Positions 26,624 to 35,125 of a DNA stretch of 64,000 bases are shown one piece after another; the first letter of the stretch is position 1, and each line of letters starts with the position of its first letter. The stretch covers positions 1,141,001 through 1,205,000 of the forward strand of contig NZ_CP110389.1 of the NCBI RefSeq assembly GCF_026015985.1, written 5' to 3'. The notes beneath the pieces are model-generated. The model made no database searches. It was given only the letters and a program-made list of their open reading frames with translations, and was not told where the DNA came from. The position numbers were made by a program, and so were the translations under genes. Source of the DNA: Rhodopseudomonas sp. P2A-2r (GTDB lineage: Bacteria; Pseudomonadota; Alphaproteobacteria; Rhizobiales; Xanthobacteraceae).

Positions 26624-27505
26624 ATGGCGGACATGATCAAGAAAGTCGGCGTGATCGGCTCGGGCCAGATGGGCAACGGCATCGCGCACGTCGCCGCATT
26701 GGGCGGCTTCGACGTCGTCCTCAACGACGTCTCGGCCGACCGGCTGAAGTCGGCCATGGCCACCATCAACGGCAACCTGTCGCGGCAGGTGTCGAAGAAG
26801 ATCATCAGCGAGGACGCCCGCAAGCAGGCGCTGGAGAAGATCACCTCCGCCGAGACCATGGACGGGCTCGCCGACTGCGATCTCGTGATCGAGACCGCGG
26901 TCGAGAAGGAAGAGACCAAGCGCAAGATCTTCCACGATCTGTGCGCGGTGCTGAAGCCCTCAGCGATCATCGCTTCCAACACCTCGTCGATCTCCATCAC
27001 CCGACTGGCGGCCTCCACGGATCGCCCCGAAAAATTCATCGGCATTCACTTCATGAATCCGGTGCCGCTGATGGAGCTGGTGGAGCTGATCCGCGGCATC
27101 GCTACCGACGATGCCACCTTCGACACGTCGAAGGCATTCGTCAGCAAGCTCGGGAAGCAGATCGCCGTCTCCGAGGATTTCCCGGCCTTCATCGTCAACC
27201 GCATCCTGCTGCCGATGATCAACGAGGCGATCTACACGCTGTATGAAGGCGTGGGCAACGTCGAGGCGATCGACGCCGCGATGAAGCTCGGCGCGCATCA
27301 TCCGATGGGGCCGCTCGAACTGGCGGACTTCATCGGCCTCGATACCTGTCTCTCGATCATGCAGGTGCTGCACGAGGGCCTCGCCGATTCCAAATACCGG
27401 CCGTGCCCGTTGCTGGTGAAATACGTCGAAGCCGGATGGCTCGGCCGCAAGACCCAGCGCGGTTTCTACGACTACCGCGGCGACAAGCCGGTCCCGACGC
27501 GCTGA
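26624..27505 (+). CDS. 3-hydroxybutyryl-CoA dehydrogenase
   Basis: 293 residues, the usual length. N-terminal NAD fold [20 protein letters not shown], the catalytic His in [15 protein letters not shown], and the C-terminal domain with [46 protein letters not shown]. It oxidises (S)-3-hydroxybutyryl-CoA or reduces acetoacetyl-CoA in short-chain fatty-acid, PHB or butyrate-type metabolism. The ATG at 26624 is the most family-like; a frame to 26573 adds 17 atypical residues. It follows etfA by 115 bases, an arrangement common in Bradyrhizobium relatives. Confidence 0.93.
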   Translation: MADMIKKVGVIGSGQMGNGIAHVAALGGFDVVLNDVSADRLKSAMATINGNLSRQVSKKIISEDARKQALEKITSAETMDGLADCDLVIETAVEKEETKRKIFHDLCAVLKPSAIIASNTSSISITRLAASTDRPEKFIGIHFMNPVPLMELVELIRGIATDDATFDTSKAFVSKLGKQIAVSEDFPAFIVNRILLPMINEAIYTLYEGVGNVEAIDAAMKLGAHHPMGPLELADFIGLDTCLSIMQVLHEGLADSKYRPCPLLVKYVEAGWLGRKTQRGFYDYRGDKPVPTR

Positions 27506-27512
27506 TCGCTTG

Positions 27513-27905
27513 TTACCTGATCTCGCACTCAGCTCTCTTTAGCAGTTCGCCGACGATCAGCGGCGTTGCTGGCGTCTCGCCCGGATTGTCGGCGGTGCTC
27601 GCTCGCGCCAGCGCGGCCTGCACAAGCGCCTCGTCGATGGCAAGCCGGCGCCTGCAGTTCAATCGGCTCGCTTGCGACCTTCCCTTGGCCTGATCCATCA
27701 GCACGCCAGCCGTTTCTCCCACGCCGGCAAGATAGGCCATCATCACCTGCCGCGCGGTCGCATTGGCGGCGGCCCGATCCAGCATGCTCTGCACCTGCGT
27801 GACCGAAATTTTGCCCTGCGACGTGCTCGATGCGGCCCTGGCCGTCGGGACGTTGAAAAGCACGATGGCTGCGGCACAGGTCGTATAGACGCGAAAAGCG
27901 CGCAT
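27513..27905 (-). CDS. Small secreted protein, Rap1a/Tai-like
   Basis: About 130 residues with a signal peptide (VYTTCAAAIVLFNVPTARAA). The mature part has MMAYLAGVGETAGVLM, a lone Cys in RLNCRRRLAIDE, and a C-terminal ATPLIVGELLKRAEC. This pattern (Y-x-x-G helix, middle Cys, late helix ending in Cys) resembles Rap1a/Tai-type proteins, of which some are immunity proteins; many genomes carry stand-alone copies of unknown role. The ATG at 27905 has GGAG six bases upstream and is chosen over 27917. Convergent with hbd, divergent from the DUF2975 gene. Confidence 0.7.
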   Translation of the reverse strand: MRAFRVYTTCAAAIVLFNVPTARAASSTSQGKISVTQVQSMLDRAAANATARQVMMAYLAGVGETAGVLMDQAKGRSQASRLNCRRRLAIDEALVQAALARASTADNPGETPATPLIVGELLKRAECEIR

Positions 27906-27941
27906 GTCGGTCTCCATAGGTTGTTTTGCAGATATTTATTA

Positions 27942-27970
27942 TTGTGAAACGATAATTGTCAAGCTATAGA
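27942..27970 (+). promoter_or_regulatory. Promoter of the DUF2975-HTH unit
   Basis: TTGTGA (27942-27947), a 17-base spacer and TATAGA (27965-27970) lie 27 bases before the ATG at 27998. The region is AT-rich with near-symmetric ATTATTG...CGATAAT (27938-27956) that could be the site for the Cro-type regulator encoded downstream. Confidence 0.5.
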
Positions 27971-27997
27971 GGGCCATCAGAAAAAAGGAGAAAGAGC

Positions 27998-28567
27998 ATG
28001 GCCGTAACTGCAGGATCGCGATTGGCGCGGACGCCGGACGACCGGGCGCGCATCGTTCGCTTGAGCAGCCTGATGTCGAAACTCTGTCTGGCGGTCGCCC
28101 TCATCTTGACCGGCGGGCTGGTGGTCTACTGGCTGGTGACGCCCACCGAGGCGGTGTTTCAGCAGGCCGGCATTCCCGGCTTTCCGGTGGTGGAGATCGG
28201 TATTGGCGTGCGTGTCATGGCGATTTTGATATCGGCTGTACCGCTCGGCTGCCTGGTCTGGGGGCTGCTGCAGGCCGGTCGATGTTTCGACGCGTTTGCT
28301 GCCGGCAACTTCTTCACGGCCGAACCGGCCCAGCGATTGCGGGCCTTTGCGATCGCCATCCTGCTATCGACGATCCTCAAGCCGGTCGCCGGCGCGGCCC
28401 TGTCGGTGCTGCTCAGCGGAGCCGGCAGGGCCGGCGGCAGGACACTGGTGTTGACCGTCGGCTCGGACACCTTGATGGCGCTGGTGTTCGCCGGGCTGAT
28501 TGCGGTGATCGCGTGGGTGATGGCGCAGGCCCGTACGCTCGCCGACGAAAACGCTCAGTTCGTCTGA
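27998..28567 (+). CDS. DUF2975 membrane protein
   Basis: 189 residues with four membrane helices (about 20-45, 65-90, 115-140, 160-180), typical of DUF2975/YoaS proteins. Contains AGNFFTAEPAQRLRAFAIAI between helices two and three, a family feature. The ATG at 27998 follows AAAGGAG. Two bases separate its stop from a small Cro-type regulator, the standard DUF2975-regulator pair. Such pairs are of unknown function; the regulator may be tethered or tuned by the membrane partner. Confidence 0.85.
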   Translation: MAVTAGSRLARTPDDRARIVRLSSLMSKLCLAVALILTGGLVVYWLVTPTEAVFQQAGIPGFPVVEIGIGVRVMAILISAVPLGCLVWGLLQAGRCFDAFAAGNFFTAEPAQRLRAFAIAILLSTILKPVAGAALSVLLSGAGRAGGRTLVLTVGSDTLMALVFAGLIAVIAWVMAQARTLADENAQFV

Positions 28568-28569
28568 TC

Positions 28570-28788
28570 ATGCCGATCAGGATCAGGCTCAACGTCATGC
28601 TCGCCGAACGCAACGTCAGATCGAAGGAACTGGCGGAGTATGTCGGTATCACCGAGGCCAACCTGTCGCTGCTGAAGCAGGGCAAGGTCAAGGGCGTCCG
28701 TTTCGAGACGCTGGAGAAGATCTGCGAATATCTGCGCTGCCAGCCCGGCGACCTGATGGTCTGGGAGCCGGGCAAGCCTGATACGTAA
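28570..28788 (+). CDS. Small Cro/C1-type helix-turn-helix regulator (YozG-like)
   Basis: 72 residues made almost only of a helix-turn-helix: LNVMLAERNVRSKELAEYVG, ITEANLSLLKQGKVKGVRFE, TLEKICEYLRCQPGDLMVWE. It matches the short regulator that accompanies DUF2975 proteins (CxPGDL-type ending). It starts two bases after the DUF2975 stop and probably regulates its own operon. Confidence 0.9.
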   Translation: MPIRIRLNVMLAERNVRSKELAEYVGITEANLSLLKQGKVKGVRFETLEKICEYLRCQPGDLMVWEPGKPDT

Positions 28789-28816
28789 GGCGGCATGGCC
28801 GAAGCGGGAAGTTCTG

Positions 28817-28930
28817 CTAGTTCAGCGCATGCATCAGCCGGGTCACCGCCGGCACGAGGCTTATGACCGTGGCCGTGCCCATGCCGAGGCCCAGCAAATG
28901 CGCCGTCAGGGCGATGCGCAGGTCGATCAC
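28817..28930 (-). CDS. Putative 37-residue single-span membrane peptide
   Basis: A GTG start at 28928-28930 overlaps the tautomerase stop as GTGA. The product, roughly MIDLRIALTAHLLGLGMGTA then TVISLVPAVTRLMHALN, is one hydrophobic helix with a basic/polar end. The coupling to the upstream gene, compact length and non-shadow composition favour a real small membrane protein. I recognise no family. Confidence 0.4.
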   Translation of the reverse strand: MIDLRIALTAHLLGLGMGTATVISLVPAVTRLMHALN

Positions 28931-29310
28931 TTGACGTATTGCGCCCCGCCGTGCCCGAACGACCAGTTCTCCGGCAGCACTTCCACGAGATTGATGAAGA
29001 TGTCTTCGGGCCGCAGGCCGGGGTTTTCGCCGAGGCGTTCGACGATCCGCCGGTACAGGGCCTGCTTCTTCGCCAGCGGTCGGGTGTTGCTGACGGTGAG
29101 CTGGATCAGCACCAGGTCGTCGCTGCGCTGGATGCCGAGATAGTCGGCGCCGTAGTTGAAATCCTCGCCGTCATGCTGGGAAATGGTCATGAAGCGGTCG
29201 CCCTCGGGCACGTCGTAGGTCTCGCGCATGGCCTCGTAGAGGTTGTCCATGATGGCCTGGCGATAGGCTGCAGACTTGCCCCGTCTCATCGAAATGCGTG
29301 TCAGCGGCAT
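28927..29310 (-). CDS. Tautomerase family protein (4-oxalocrotonate tautomerase fold)
   Basis: 127 residues. It starts Met-Pro-Leu-Thr-Arg-Ile, so Pro-1 would be N-terminal after Met removal, the catalytic base of this superfamily. Then GKSAAYRQAIMDNLYEAM, a TISQHDGEDFNYG segment, LTVSNTRPLAKKQALYRRIVERL, and PEDIFINLVEVLPENWSFGHG, typical of the longer tautomerase branch that includes malonate-semialdehyde decarboxylase-like and cis-CaaD-like enzymes. GGGAGC precedes the ATG at 29310. It is divergent from a LysR gene, its likely regulator. The substrate is unknown. Confidence 0.88.
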   Translation of the reverse strand: MPLTRISMRRGKSAAYRQAIMDNLYEAMRETYDVPEGDRFMTISQHDGEDFNYGADYLGIQRSDDLVLIQLTVSNTRPLAKKQALYRRIVERLGENPGLRPEDIFINLVEVLPENWSFGHGGAQYVK

Positions 29311-29357
29311 TGGAAGCTCCCTTGGAAGTGATGGGGAAGACATAGCGTGCGCTTGAT

Positions 29358-29406
29358 CATTTAAAAACGCCATGAAATAACATTTCAATGATGCTGAATT
29401 TAAATG
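29358..29406. promoter_or_regulatory. Concentric inverted repeats, LysR binding region
   Basis: Inner repeat TGAAAT-AAC-ATTTCA (29373-29387) and outer repeat CATTTAAA (29358-29365) / TTTAAATG (29399-29406) share nearly the same centre, between the tautomerase and lysR genes. Their T-rich symmetric form and position fit a LysR activation/recognition site controlling both genes. Confidence 0.55.
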
Positions 29407-29413
29407 GTCGCCG

Positions 29414-30265
29414 ATGAAGACGCTTGATGTCGAGGCGGTCCAGGCCTTCGTGCTGGTGGCCGACCTGAACAGTTTTACCCGGGCCGCCGAAGCCATGGGG
29501 AGCACGCAGTCGGCGATCAGTCTGAAGATCAAACGGCTGGAAAGCGGGCTCGGCCGACGGCTGCTGGAACGCACGCCGCGGCTGGTGCGGCTGTCCGCGG
29601 AGGGCACGGCCTTCCTGGCATCGGCACGCCAGCTGGTGGCGGCGCATCAGTCGGCGCTCGGTTCGTTTGCCGTGGAGCGGCGCCGCCTGGTGGTCGGCAT
29701 CAGCCATCACATCGTCGGCGCGGATCTGGCGCAGGTGCTGAAGCGCATGAACGCCAGCGACCCCGCTTTGGTGATCGAGCTGCATATCGACACCTCGCGC
29801 GTCATGCTGGACGCGTTCGAGGGTGGCGCGCTGGACGCCGCCATCGTGCTGCGCCACGACGCCCACCGTCGCGATGGCGAGGCTCTGCTCGAGGAGGACT
29901 TCGGCTGGATGGCCGCGCCCGATTTCAATCACCCGCCGGGCGAACCGCTGCGGCTGGCGACCCAGGCACAACCCTGCAGCGTGCGCGCCATGGCCATCGG
30001 TGCGCTCGATGCCGCCGGCATCCCGTGGCAGGAGGTGTTTGTCGGTGGCGGAATCGCGACCATCGGCGCGGCTATTTCAGCCGGGCTGGCAATCGCCGCG
30101 CTGGTGCCGCGGGTGGCGCCTGCGGGCTGTCTCGATCTGGGACCGCGGCTCGGCCTGCCGCGTCTGCCGCGCCGCGAGGTGCTCCTGTATTCGAGCCTGA
30201 CCGACGCCCGTGCCCGCGGCGCGCTGCGCGCGCTCGGCGCGGCCTTCCGCGCCAATGCCGGCTGA
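29414..30265 (+). CDS. LysR-family transcriptional regulator
   Basis: 283 residues. The N-terminal helix-turn-helix is canonical: VQAFVLVADLNSFTRAAEAM, GSTQSAISLKIKRLESGLGR, RLLERTPRLVRLSAEGTAFL. The rest is a periplasmic-binding-like effector domain with LVVGISHHIVGADL and GGGIATIGAAISAGLAIAAL. It is divergent from the tautomerase gene with symmetric elements between them, so it most likely regulates that gene and itself. The inducer is unknown. Confidence 0.92.
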   Translation: MKTLDVEAVQAFVLVADLNSFTRAAEAMGSTQSAISLKIKRLESGLGRRLLERTPRLVRLSAEGTAFLASARQLVAAHQSALGSFAVERRRLVVGISHHIVGADLAQVLKRMNASDPALVIELHIDTSRVMLDAFEGGALDAAIVLRHDAHRRDGEALLEEDFGWMAAPDFNHPPGEPLRLATQAQPCSVRAMAIGALDAAGIPWQEVFVGGGIATIGAAISAGLAIAALVPRVAPAGCLDLGPRLGLPRLPRREVLLYSSLTDARARGALRALGAAFRANAG

Positions 30266-30281
30266 CAGCTGCCGCGGAAAC

Positions 30282-30295
30282 ATTCGTTAACGAAT
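30282..30295. promoter_or_regulatory. 14-bp palindrome ATTCGTTAACGAAT upstream of the YjfB-like gene
   Basis: A perfect palindrome 36 bases before the ATG at 30332, containing GTTAAC (a CtrA half-site core). It may be an operator; the regulator is unknown. Confidence 0.35.
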
Positions 30296-30331
30296 TCCGG
30301 GCTACATCTTCTGCGGTACGGAGTAGCGTTG

Positions 30332-30526
30332 ATGGATATGGCCCTGGTTGCAAGCGCTCTCGCCATGAAGGCGGCGGGAACTCAATCGCAGATCGGTACT
30401 GCGATCATGAAGTCGAACGCGGACATGGAAAAATCTACCGTGCTGACGCTGCTCGGCGGCGCCCAGCAGTCGTCGCAGGCCAATCTTGCTGCCGGCGTCG
30501 GTGGTAATCTCGACATCGCCGCCTGA
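30332..30526 (+). CDS. YjfB-like putative motility protein
   Basis: 64 residues: MDMALVASALAMKAAGTQSQ, IGTAIMKSNADMEKSTVLTL, then LGGAQQSS and a Gly/Ala-rich end. The pattern M-D-(I/M)-A...Q...I...I-(L/M)-K...D matches the small YjfB family, named putative motility protein. No other flagellar gene lies in the window. Nine bases from the convergent DUF1428 stop. Confidence 0.75.
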   Translation: MDMALVASALAMKAAGTQSQIGTAIMKSNADMEKSTVLTLLGGAQQSSQANLAAGVGGNLDIAA

Positions 30527-30535
30527 CGTTTCCGC

Positions 30536-30895
30536 TCAGGACTCGACCAGGCTCTTGAAGCCGCCATAGATCAGCCGCTTGCCGTCGAACGGCATCGCCT
30601 TCGGATCCATCATCTTTGCCAGCCGTGGGTCCTTCATCACCTTGCCGTTGATGCGGTCACGGTCGCGGCGCGATTTGTAGACGATGTAGGAAAAAACCAC
30701 GACTTCGTCGGGCTTCAGCTTCACGCTGCGCGGAAACGAAGTGACCTTGCCGACGCTGACATCGTCGGCGATGCATTCGTGATAGTCGAGCGCGCCGTGC
30801 TCGCGCCACACCTTGCCGGCCTTGCGCGCCAGGCTGCGATAGGCGGCGAGTTTCTTCTTCGGCACCGGTACGATGAATCCGTCCACATAGGCCAT
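30536..30895 (-). CDS. DUF1428 family protein
   Basis: 119 residues starting MAYVDGFIVPVPKKKLAAYR, the standard DUF1428 opening, then WREHGALDYHECIADDVSVG, KPDEVVVFSYIVYKSRRDRD and KAMPFDGKRLIYGGFKSLVE. It has the ferredoxin-like dimeric alpha+beta barrel fold of the RNA-binding-like/ABM group; no established reaction. AGGGAGGAC lies upstream of the ATG at 30895. Confidence 0.92.
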   Translation of the reverse strand: MAYVDGFIVPVPKKKLAAYRSLARKAGKVWREHGALDYHECIADDVSVGKVTSFPRSVKLKPDEVVVFSYIVYKSRRDRDRINGKVMKDPRLAKMMDPKAMPFDGKRLIYGGFKSLVES

Positions 30896-31026
30896 GCAAT
30901 GTCCTCCCTTGCGTTGGCGCGCACGGGCAGGTTTCGGCGCGCTCTTATGACAAAGACGGGCGAGAGGACGACAATCCGACCGTCCGGCGCTCTTTCGGAG
31001 GCGACATCTGGACGCAGGGCCGGTGG

Positions 31027-31701
31027 CTATTTCTGTAGCGCCGCCTTCACCAGTTTCACGGCGTCGTCGCTGGCCCATTCCGCGGGGCCGGCGATGGTGG
31101 CGATCTCGCAGCCCTTGCGGTCGATCAGCACCGAGGTAGGCATGCCCAGCGCCCGGCCGACGGCCTTCAGGTCCTGAAACACCTTGGCGTTGCTGTCGCT
31201 GAAATAGCCGAGCTTTTCGAGATTGCCGTCTTTCAGGAAGGCTTTCGGCTTGGCGGGGTCGCGGGTGTCGATGTTGATCGCCACCACCTCGAAATCGGGT
31301 CCGCCCAGTTTGCCCTGCAGTTGGTCCAGCGCCGGCATTTCCTTGCGGCAGGGCACGCACCAGGTCGCCCACAGGTTCACCAGTACCGTCCGGCCGCGCC
31401 AGTCGGACAGCTTCTTCGGCTGACCGTCGGCGTCCTTGAACGTCAGATCCGGGATCTGCAGCGGCGCCGAGGCCATGGTCAATGCGGCGACCTCGCCATG
31501 GGCCAAGGGCGCCAGTTTCTTCGCCTGCGCCACTGCCGGCAGGCAGGTGGGGTCGACCGGAGCAGCCGAGCGCCACAGCCCGTCGAAATTGGCAACCGCA
31601 GCATAACCGATGATCGCCCCGACCACGACCGCGCCGATCACGAAAGGACGCCGGCTGCGGGCCGGGCTGGTGGGAGGCGTGTCAGGCATATCGTTTGTCA
31701 T
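31027..31701 (-). CDS. tlpA: Thiol:disulfide interchange protein TlpA
   Basis: 224 residues: N-terminal membrane anchor (FVIGAVVVGAIIGYAAVANF, about 20-39) and a periplasmic thioredoxin domain with active site WATWCVPCRKE (Cys115/Cys118). A second Cys pair (Cys53 and the Cys in DRKGCEIATIAGP) matches the structural disulfide of Bradyrhizobium TlpA, as does GEVAALTMASAPL. TlpA keeps Sco and CoxB cysteines reduced for copper-A centre assembly of cytochrome aa3 oxidase. It is divergent from argH, the same order as in Bradyrhizobium. Confidence 0.95.
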   Translation of the reverse strand: MTNDMPDTPPTSPARSRRPFVIGAVVVGAIIGYAAVANFDGLWRSAAPVDPTCLPAVAQAKKLAPLAHGEVAALTMASAPLQIPDLTFKDADGQPKKLSDWRGRTVLVNLWATWCVPCRKEMPALDQLQGKLGGPDFEVVAINIDTRDPAKPKAFLKDGNLEKLGYFSDSNAKVFQDLKAVGRALGMPTSVLIDRKGCEIATIAGPAEWASDDAVKLVKAALQK

Positions 31702-31785
31702 TCCGTGTCAGATCCGGCTATGCAGAGCCCAGTGAGGCAATCGAGCCGGTGCGGCAGGTCCGCGGGCTCAAGATGAGTGGCAGTC

Positions 31786-33183
31786 ATGAGCAACAAGATG
31801 TGGGGCGGTCGGTTCAGCGAGCGCCCCGACGCGATCATGGAAGAAATCAATGTTTCCATCGACGTCGATCGCCACCTTTATGCCCAGGACATTGCCGCGT
31901 CCAAGGCGCATGCCGCCATGCTCGCCAAGCAAGGCATTATCACGGCCAGTGATGCGAAAAATATCGCCAAGGGTCTAGACACGATCCTGTCAGAAATCGA
32001 GCAGGGCAAATTCACCTTCAAGCGCGCGCTCGAGGACATTCACATGAATGTCGAGAGCCGGCTGACCGAGATCATGGGCCCGGCCGCCGGGCGGCTGCAT
32101 ACCGCACGCTCGCGCAACGACCAGGTCGCCACCGATTTCCGGCTCTATGTCCGCGATACCCTCGACGAGACCGATGCCGCTTTGGCCGCGCTGCAGCTGG
32201 CGCTGGTGGATCGGGCGCTCGAGCACGCCGAGACGGTGATGCCGGGCTTCACCCATCTGCAGACCGCACAGCCGGTCACCTTCGGCCATCATCTGATGGC
32301 CTATGTCGAGATGACGGCGCGCGACCGCGGCCGCTTCCAGGATGCGCGCAAGCGGCTCAACGAAAGCCCGCTCGGCGCCGCGGCGCTGGCCGGCACCTCG
32401 TTCCCGATCGACCGCCACGCCACCGCCAAGGCGCTCGGCTTCGATCGTCCCATGAACAATTCGCTCGACGCGGTGTCCGACCGCGACTTCGTGCTGGAGA
32501 CCCTGTCGGCAGCCTCGATCTGCGCGGTGCACCTGTCGCGCTTGGCCGAGGAGATCGTGATCTGGACCTCGCCGCTGGTCGGGCTTGTCCGTCTCAGCGA
32601 CAAGTTCACCACCGGCTCGTCCATCATGCCGCAGAAGCGCAACCCCGACGCCGCCGAACTGGTGCGCGCCAAGACCGGCCGCATCATCGGCGCGCTCACC
32701 GGGCTGCTGATCGTCATGAAGGGCCTGCCGCTGGCCTATCAAAAGGATATGCAGGAGGACAAGCAGGGCGCCATGGAGGCCTTCGGCGCGCTGTCGCTGG
32801 CGATTCGCGCCATGACCGGCATGGTCCTCGACATCGTTCCGGACGAGGCCCGCATGCACGCTGCGGCCGGCGAGGGCTATGCCACCGCCACCGATCTCGC
32901 CGACTGGCTGGTGCGGACCCTGAAAATGCCGTTCCGCGATGCCCATCATGTCACCGGCCGGATCGTCGCCAGGGCATCGAAGGACGGCGTGGCGCTGCAC
33001 GAACTGCCGCTGGCGGAGATGCAGGCCATCGAGCCGAAGATCACCGCCGCGGTGATGGCGGTGCTGTCAGTGGAATCCTCGGTGAAAAGCCGGGTCAGCT
33101 ATGGCGGCACGGCGCCGAAAAACGTCAAGGCGCAGGCCAAGTCCTGGCTCAAGCGGCTGGAAAAAGAGCGAAAATTGGGCTGA
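31786..33183 (+). CDS. argH: Argininosuccinate lyase
   Basis: 465 residues. Fumarase/aspartase superfamily marks: [40 protein letters not shown] and the signature [12 protein letters not shown] with the catalytic Ser loop. It splits argininosuccinate into Arg and fumarate, the last step of Arg synthesis. ATG at 31786 is the conserved [10 protein letters not shown] start; a GTG three codons earlier is less likely. First gene of argH-lptM-lysA. Confidence 0.96.
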   Translation: MSNKMWGGRFSERPDAIMEEINVSIDVDRHLYAQDIAASKAHAAMLAKQGIITASDAKNIAKGLDTILSEIEQGKFTFKRALEDIHMNVESRLTEIMGPAAGRLHTARSRNDQVATDFRLYVRDTLDETDAALAALQLALVDRALEHAETVMPGFTHLQTAQPVTFGHHLMAYVEMTARDRGRFQDARKRLNESPLGAAALAGTSFPIDRHATAKALGFDRPMNNSLDAVSDRDFVLETLSAASICAVHLSRLAEEIVIWTSPLVGLVRLSDKFTTGSSIMPQKRNPDAAELVRAKTGRIIGALTGLLIVMKGLPLAYQKDMQEDKQGAMEAFGALSLAIRAMTGMVLDIVPDEARMHAAAGEGYATATDLADWLVRTLKMPFRDAHHVTGRIVARASKDGVALHELPLAEMQAIEPKITAAVMAVLSVESSVKSRVSYGGTAPKNVKAQAKSWLKRLEKERKLG

Positions 33184-33275
33184 TCGGGTTGATCTGCAGA
33201 AAATTCAGTCCGGCCCGGGGTCTCGCCAGAGCGAGGCAATCTTTGTAAGGTGCCGGGGTATTTGGGGATATCGCC

Positions 33276-33557
33276 GTGAATCTGACGACCCGCCCTGCGT
33301 CTTCGCGATGGGCTCTTCTTGTTCTGACCGCTACCGCACTGGCCCTGGCCGGTTGCGGCCGTAAGGGCGGGCTCGATCTGCCGCCGCAGTCGTCTGCGCA
33401 GCCGCTGGCCGGCTCCGCGGCGGCAGTTGATCCGGATGCGGACGGCGCGGCCGGCAAGGGTTCAGCCCTGTTCAGTACCGCTCCCGGCGACAACGGCCAG
33501 CCGTTGGCCGCCAAGGGGCGCAAGAAGCCGTTCCTCCTCGACCCGCTGCTGGACTAA
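33276..33557 (+). CDS. LptM-like small lipoprotein
   Basis: 93 residues with a lipoprotein signal: hydrophobic RWALLVLTATALALAGCG, lipobox LAGC, then GRKGGLDLPP, the conserved N-terminal motif of mature LptM (YifL). LptM helps LptD mature in LPS export. The rest is low-complexity, ending AKGRKKPFLLDPLLD. GTG start preceded by GGGGA. Located between argH and lysA, the conserved alphaproteobacterial position. Confidence 0.88.
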   Translation: MNLTTRPASSRWALLVLTATALALAGCGRKGGLDLPPQSSAQPLAGSAAAVDPDADGAAGKGSALFSTAPGDNGQPLAAKGRKKPFLLDPLLD

Positions 33558-33563
33558 GCCGCC

Positions 33564-34829
33564 GTGCGCCATTTCGATTACCGCAACGGCGTGTTTCACG
33601 CCGAGGGTGTGAATATTGCCGAGGTGGCGGAAGCCGTCGGCACGCCGTTCTACTGTTATTCGACGGCGACGCTGGAGCGGCACTACCGGGTGTTCAGCGA
33701 GGCCTTTGCCGATGTGAAGACGCTCGTCTGCTACGCGATGAAGGCCAATTCCAACCAGTCGGTGCTGCGCACGCTGGCGAAGCTTGGCGCCGGTGCCGAT
33801 GTGGTTTCCGGCGGCGAGCTGAAGCGCGCGCTGGCGGCCGGCATCCCGCCGTCGAAGATCCTGTTCTCCGGCGTCGGCAAGACTGCCGCCGAACTGCGCG
33901 CGGCGCTTTCGGAAGACATTCTCTGCATCAACGTCGAATCGGAGCCGGAGCTCGAACTGCTCTCGGCCATCGCCGCCGAGATGGGCCGCACTGCGCGGAT
34001 TTCGGTGCGGGTCAATCCCGACGTGGATTCCGGCGGCCATGCCAAGATCACCACCGGCAAGTCGGAGAACAAGTTCGGCATTCCGCTCAGCCGCGCGCGT
34101 GCGGTCTATGCACGCGCCGCCGCATTGCCGGGCATTCAGGTCACCGGCGTCGACATGCATATCGGCAGCCAAATCACCGACCTCGCGCCGATGGAAACCG
34201 CGTTCCGGCTGCTGGCCGACTTCGTTACGGTGTTGCGCAGCGACGGCCATACCATCAGCCATGTGGATTTCGGCGGCGGTCTCGGCATCCCCTATTATGA
34301 GGATCGCGCGGTGCCGCCGGAGCCGGCGGCCTATGCCGCCATGGTCAAGCGCGTCAGCCACAACCTCGGCTGCACGCTGATGTTCGAGCCCGGCCGCATG
34401 ATCGTCGGCAATGCCGGCATCCTGGTCGCCAAGGTGATTTACGTGAAGCACGGCGACGGCAAGACCTTTGTCATCATCGATGCCGCCATGAACGACCTGA
34501 TCCGCCCCACACTGTACGAGGCCTATCACGAGATTTTGCCGGTCCGTGAAGCGGGCGCTGATGATGCGATGATCGTCGCCGACGTGGTCGGTCCTGTCTG
34601 CGAGACCGGCGACTATCTCGCGCTGGACCGCAAGCTGCCGGCGCCGAAGCCCGGCGACCTCGTGGCGGTGATGACCGCCGGTGCCTATGGCGCGGTGCAG
34701 GCTGGCACCTACAACACCCGCCCTCTGGTGCCCGAAGTGCTGGTCAACGGCGATCAATACGCCGTGGTCCGCCCGCGCGTGGAGGTCGAGGATCTCATCG
34801 CCATGGACAAGATCGCGCCCTGGCTGTGA
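33564..34829 (+). CDS. lysA: Diaminopimelate decarboxylase
   Basis: 421 residues. PLP-dependent alanine-racemase fold: LVCYAMKANSNQSVL with Lys60 as PLP lysine, GVDMHIGSQITDL, FGGGLGIPY (phosphate loop), and GPVCETGDYLALDR with the C-terminal catalytic Cys. It converts meso-diaminopimelate to Lys. GTG start six bases after the lptM stop, same operon as argH-lptM. Confidence 0.96.
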   Translation: MRHFDYRNGVFHAEGVNIAEVAEAVGTPFYCYSTATLERHYRVFSEAFADVKTLVCYAMKANSNQSVLRTLAKLGAGADVVSGGELKRALAAGIPPSKILFSGVGKTAAELRAALSEDILCINVESEPELELLSAIAAEMGRTARISVRVNPDVDSGGHAKITTGKSENKFGIPLSRARAVYARAAALPGIQVTGVDMHIGSQITDLAPMETAFRLLADFVTVLRSDGHTISHVDFGGGLGIPYYEDRAVPPEPAAYAAMVKRVSHNLGCTLMFEPGRMIVGNAGILVAKVIYVKHGDGKTFVIIDAAMNDLIRPTLYEAYHEILPVREAGADDAMIVADVVGPVCETGDYLALDRKLPAPKPGDLVAVMTAGAYGAVQAGTYNTRPLVPEVLVNGDQYAVVRPRVEVEDLIAMDKIAPWL

Positions 34830-34860
34830 GCTGACCTCTGGTGCCCGGCAAAGGCTGTCG

Positions 34861-34955
34861 TCGCCCGGCCTGCGCGCACTTGCGCGCCGGGACCGGGCGA
34901 TCCAGTAAACTCAGAGCCATCGGTGTGTACTGGGTCACCCGTCGAGCCGGGTGAC
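34861..34955. repeat. Composite REP-like palindromic repeat
   Basis: Two hairpins after lysA: TCGCCCGG (34861-34868) with CCGGGCGA (34893-34900), enclosing an inner GCGCGC/GCGCGC pair; then GTCACCCG (34934-34941) with CGGGTGAC (34948-34955). The second follows TGTGTACTGG, wording seen in dispersed intergenic repeats of Bradyrhizobium-type genomes. It fills most of the lysA-DUF4175 gap. Confidence 0.65.
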
Positions 34956-35125
34956 GGCAGCTGGAGATGGCGGCACCGTCTTCGACACCGCCGTCCTCAC
35001 GCCTTCGTGACCCCATCGCGCCGAAATCGCCTTAGGCTCACGCCTTGCATGTGGGTTGTATCGTTTGCGGCATGCCTCACTGTTGCCGCCGTGCTAGGCT
35101 GCTATTCGGTAACCCGGAGATTTTG

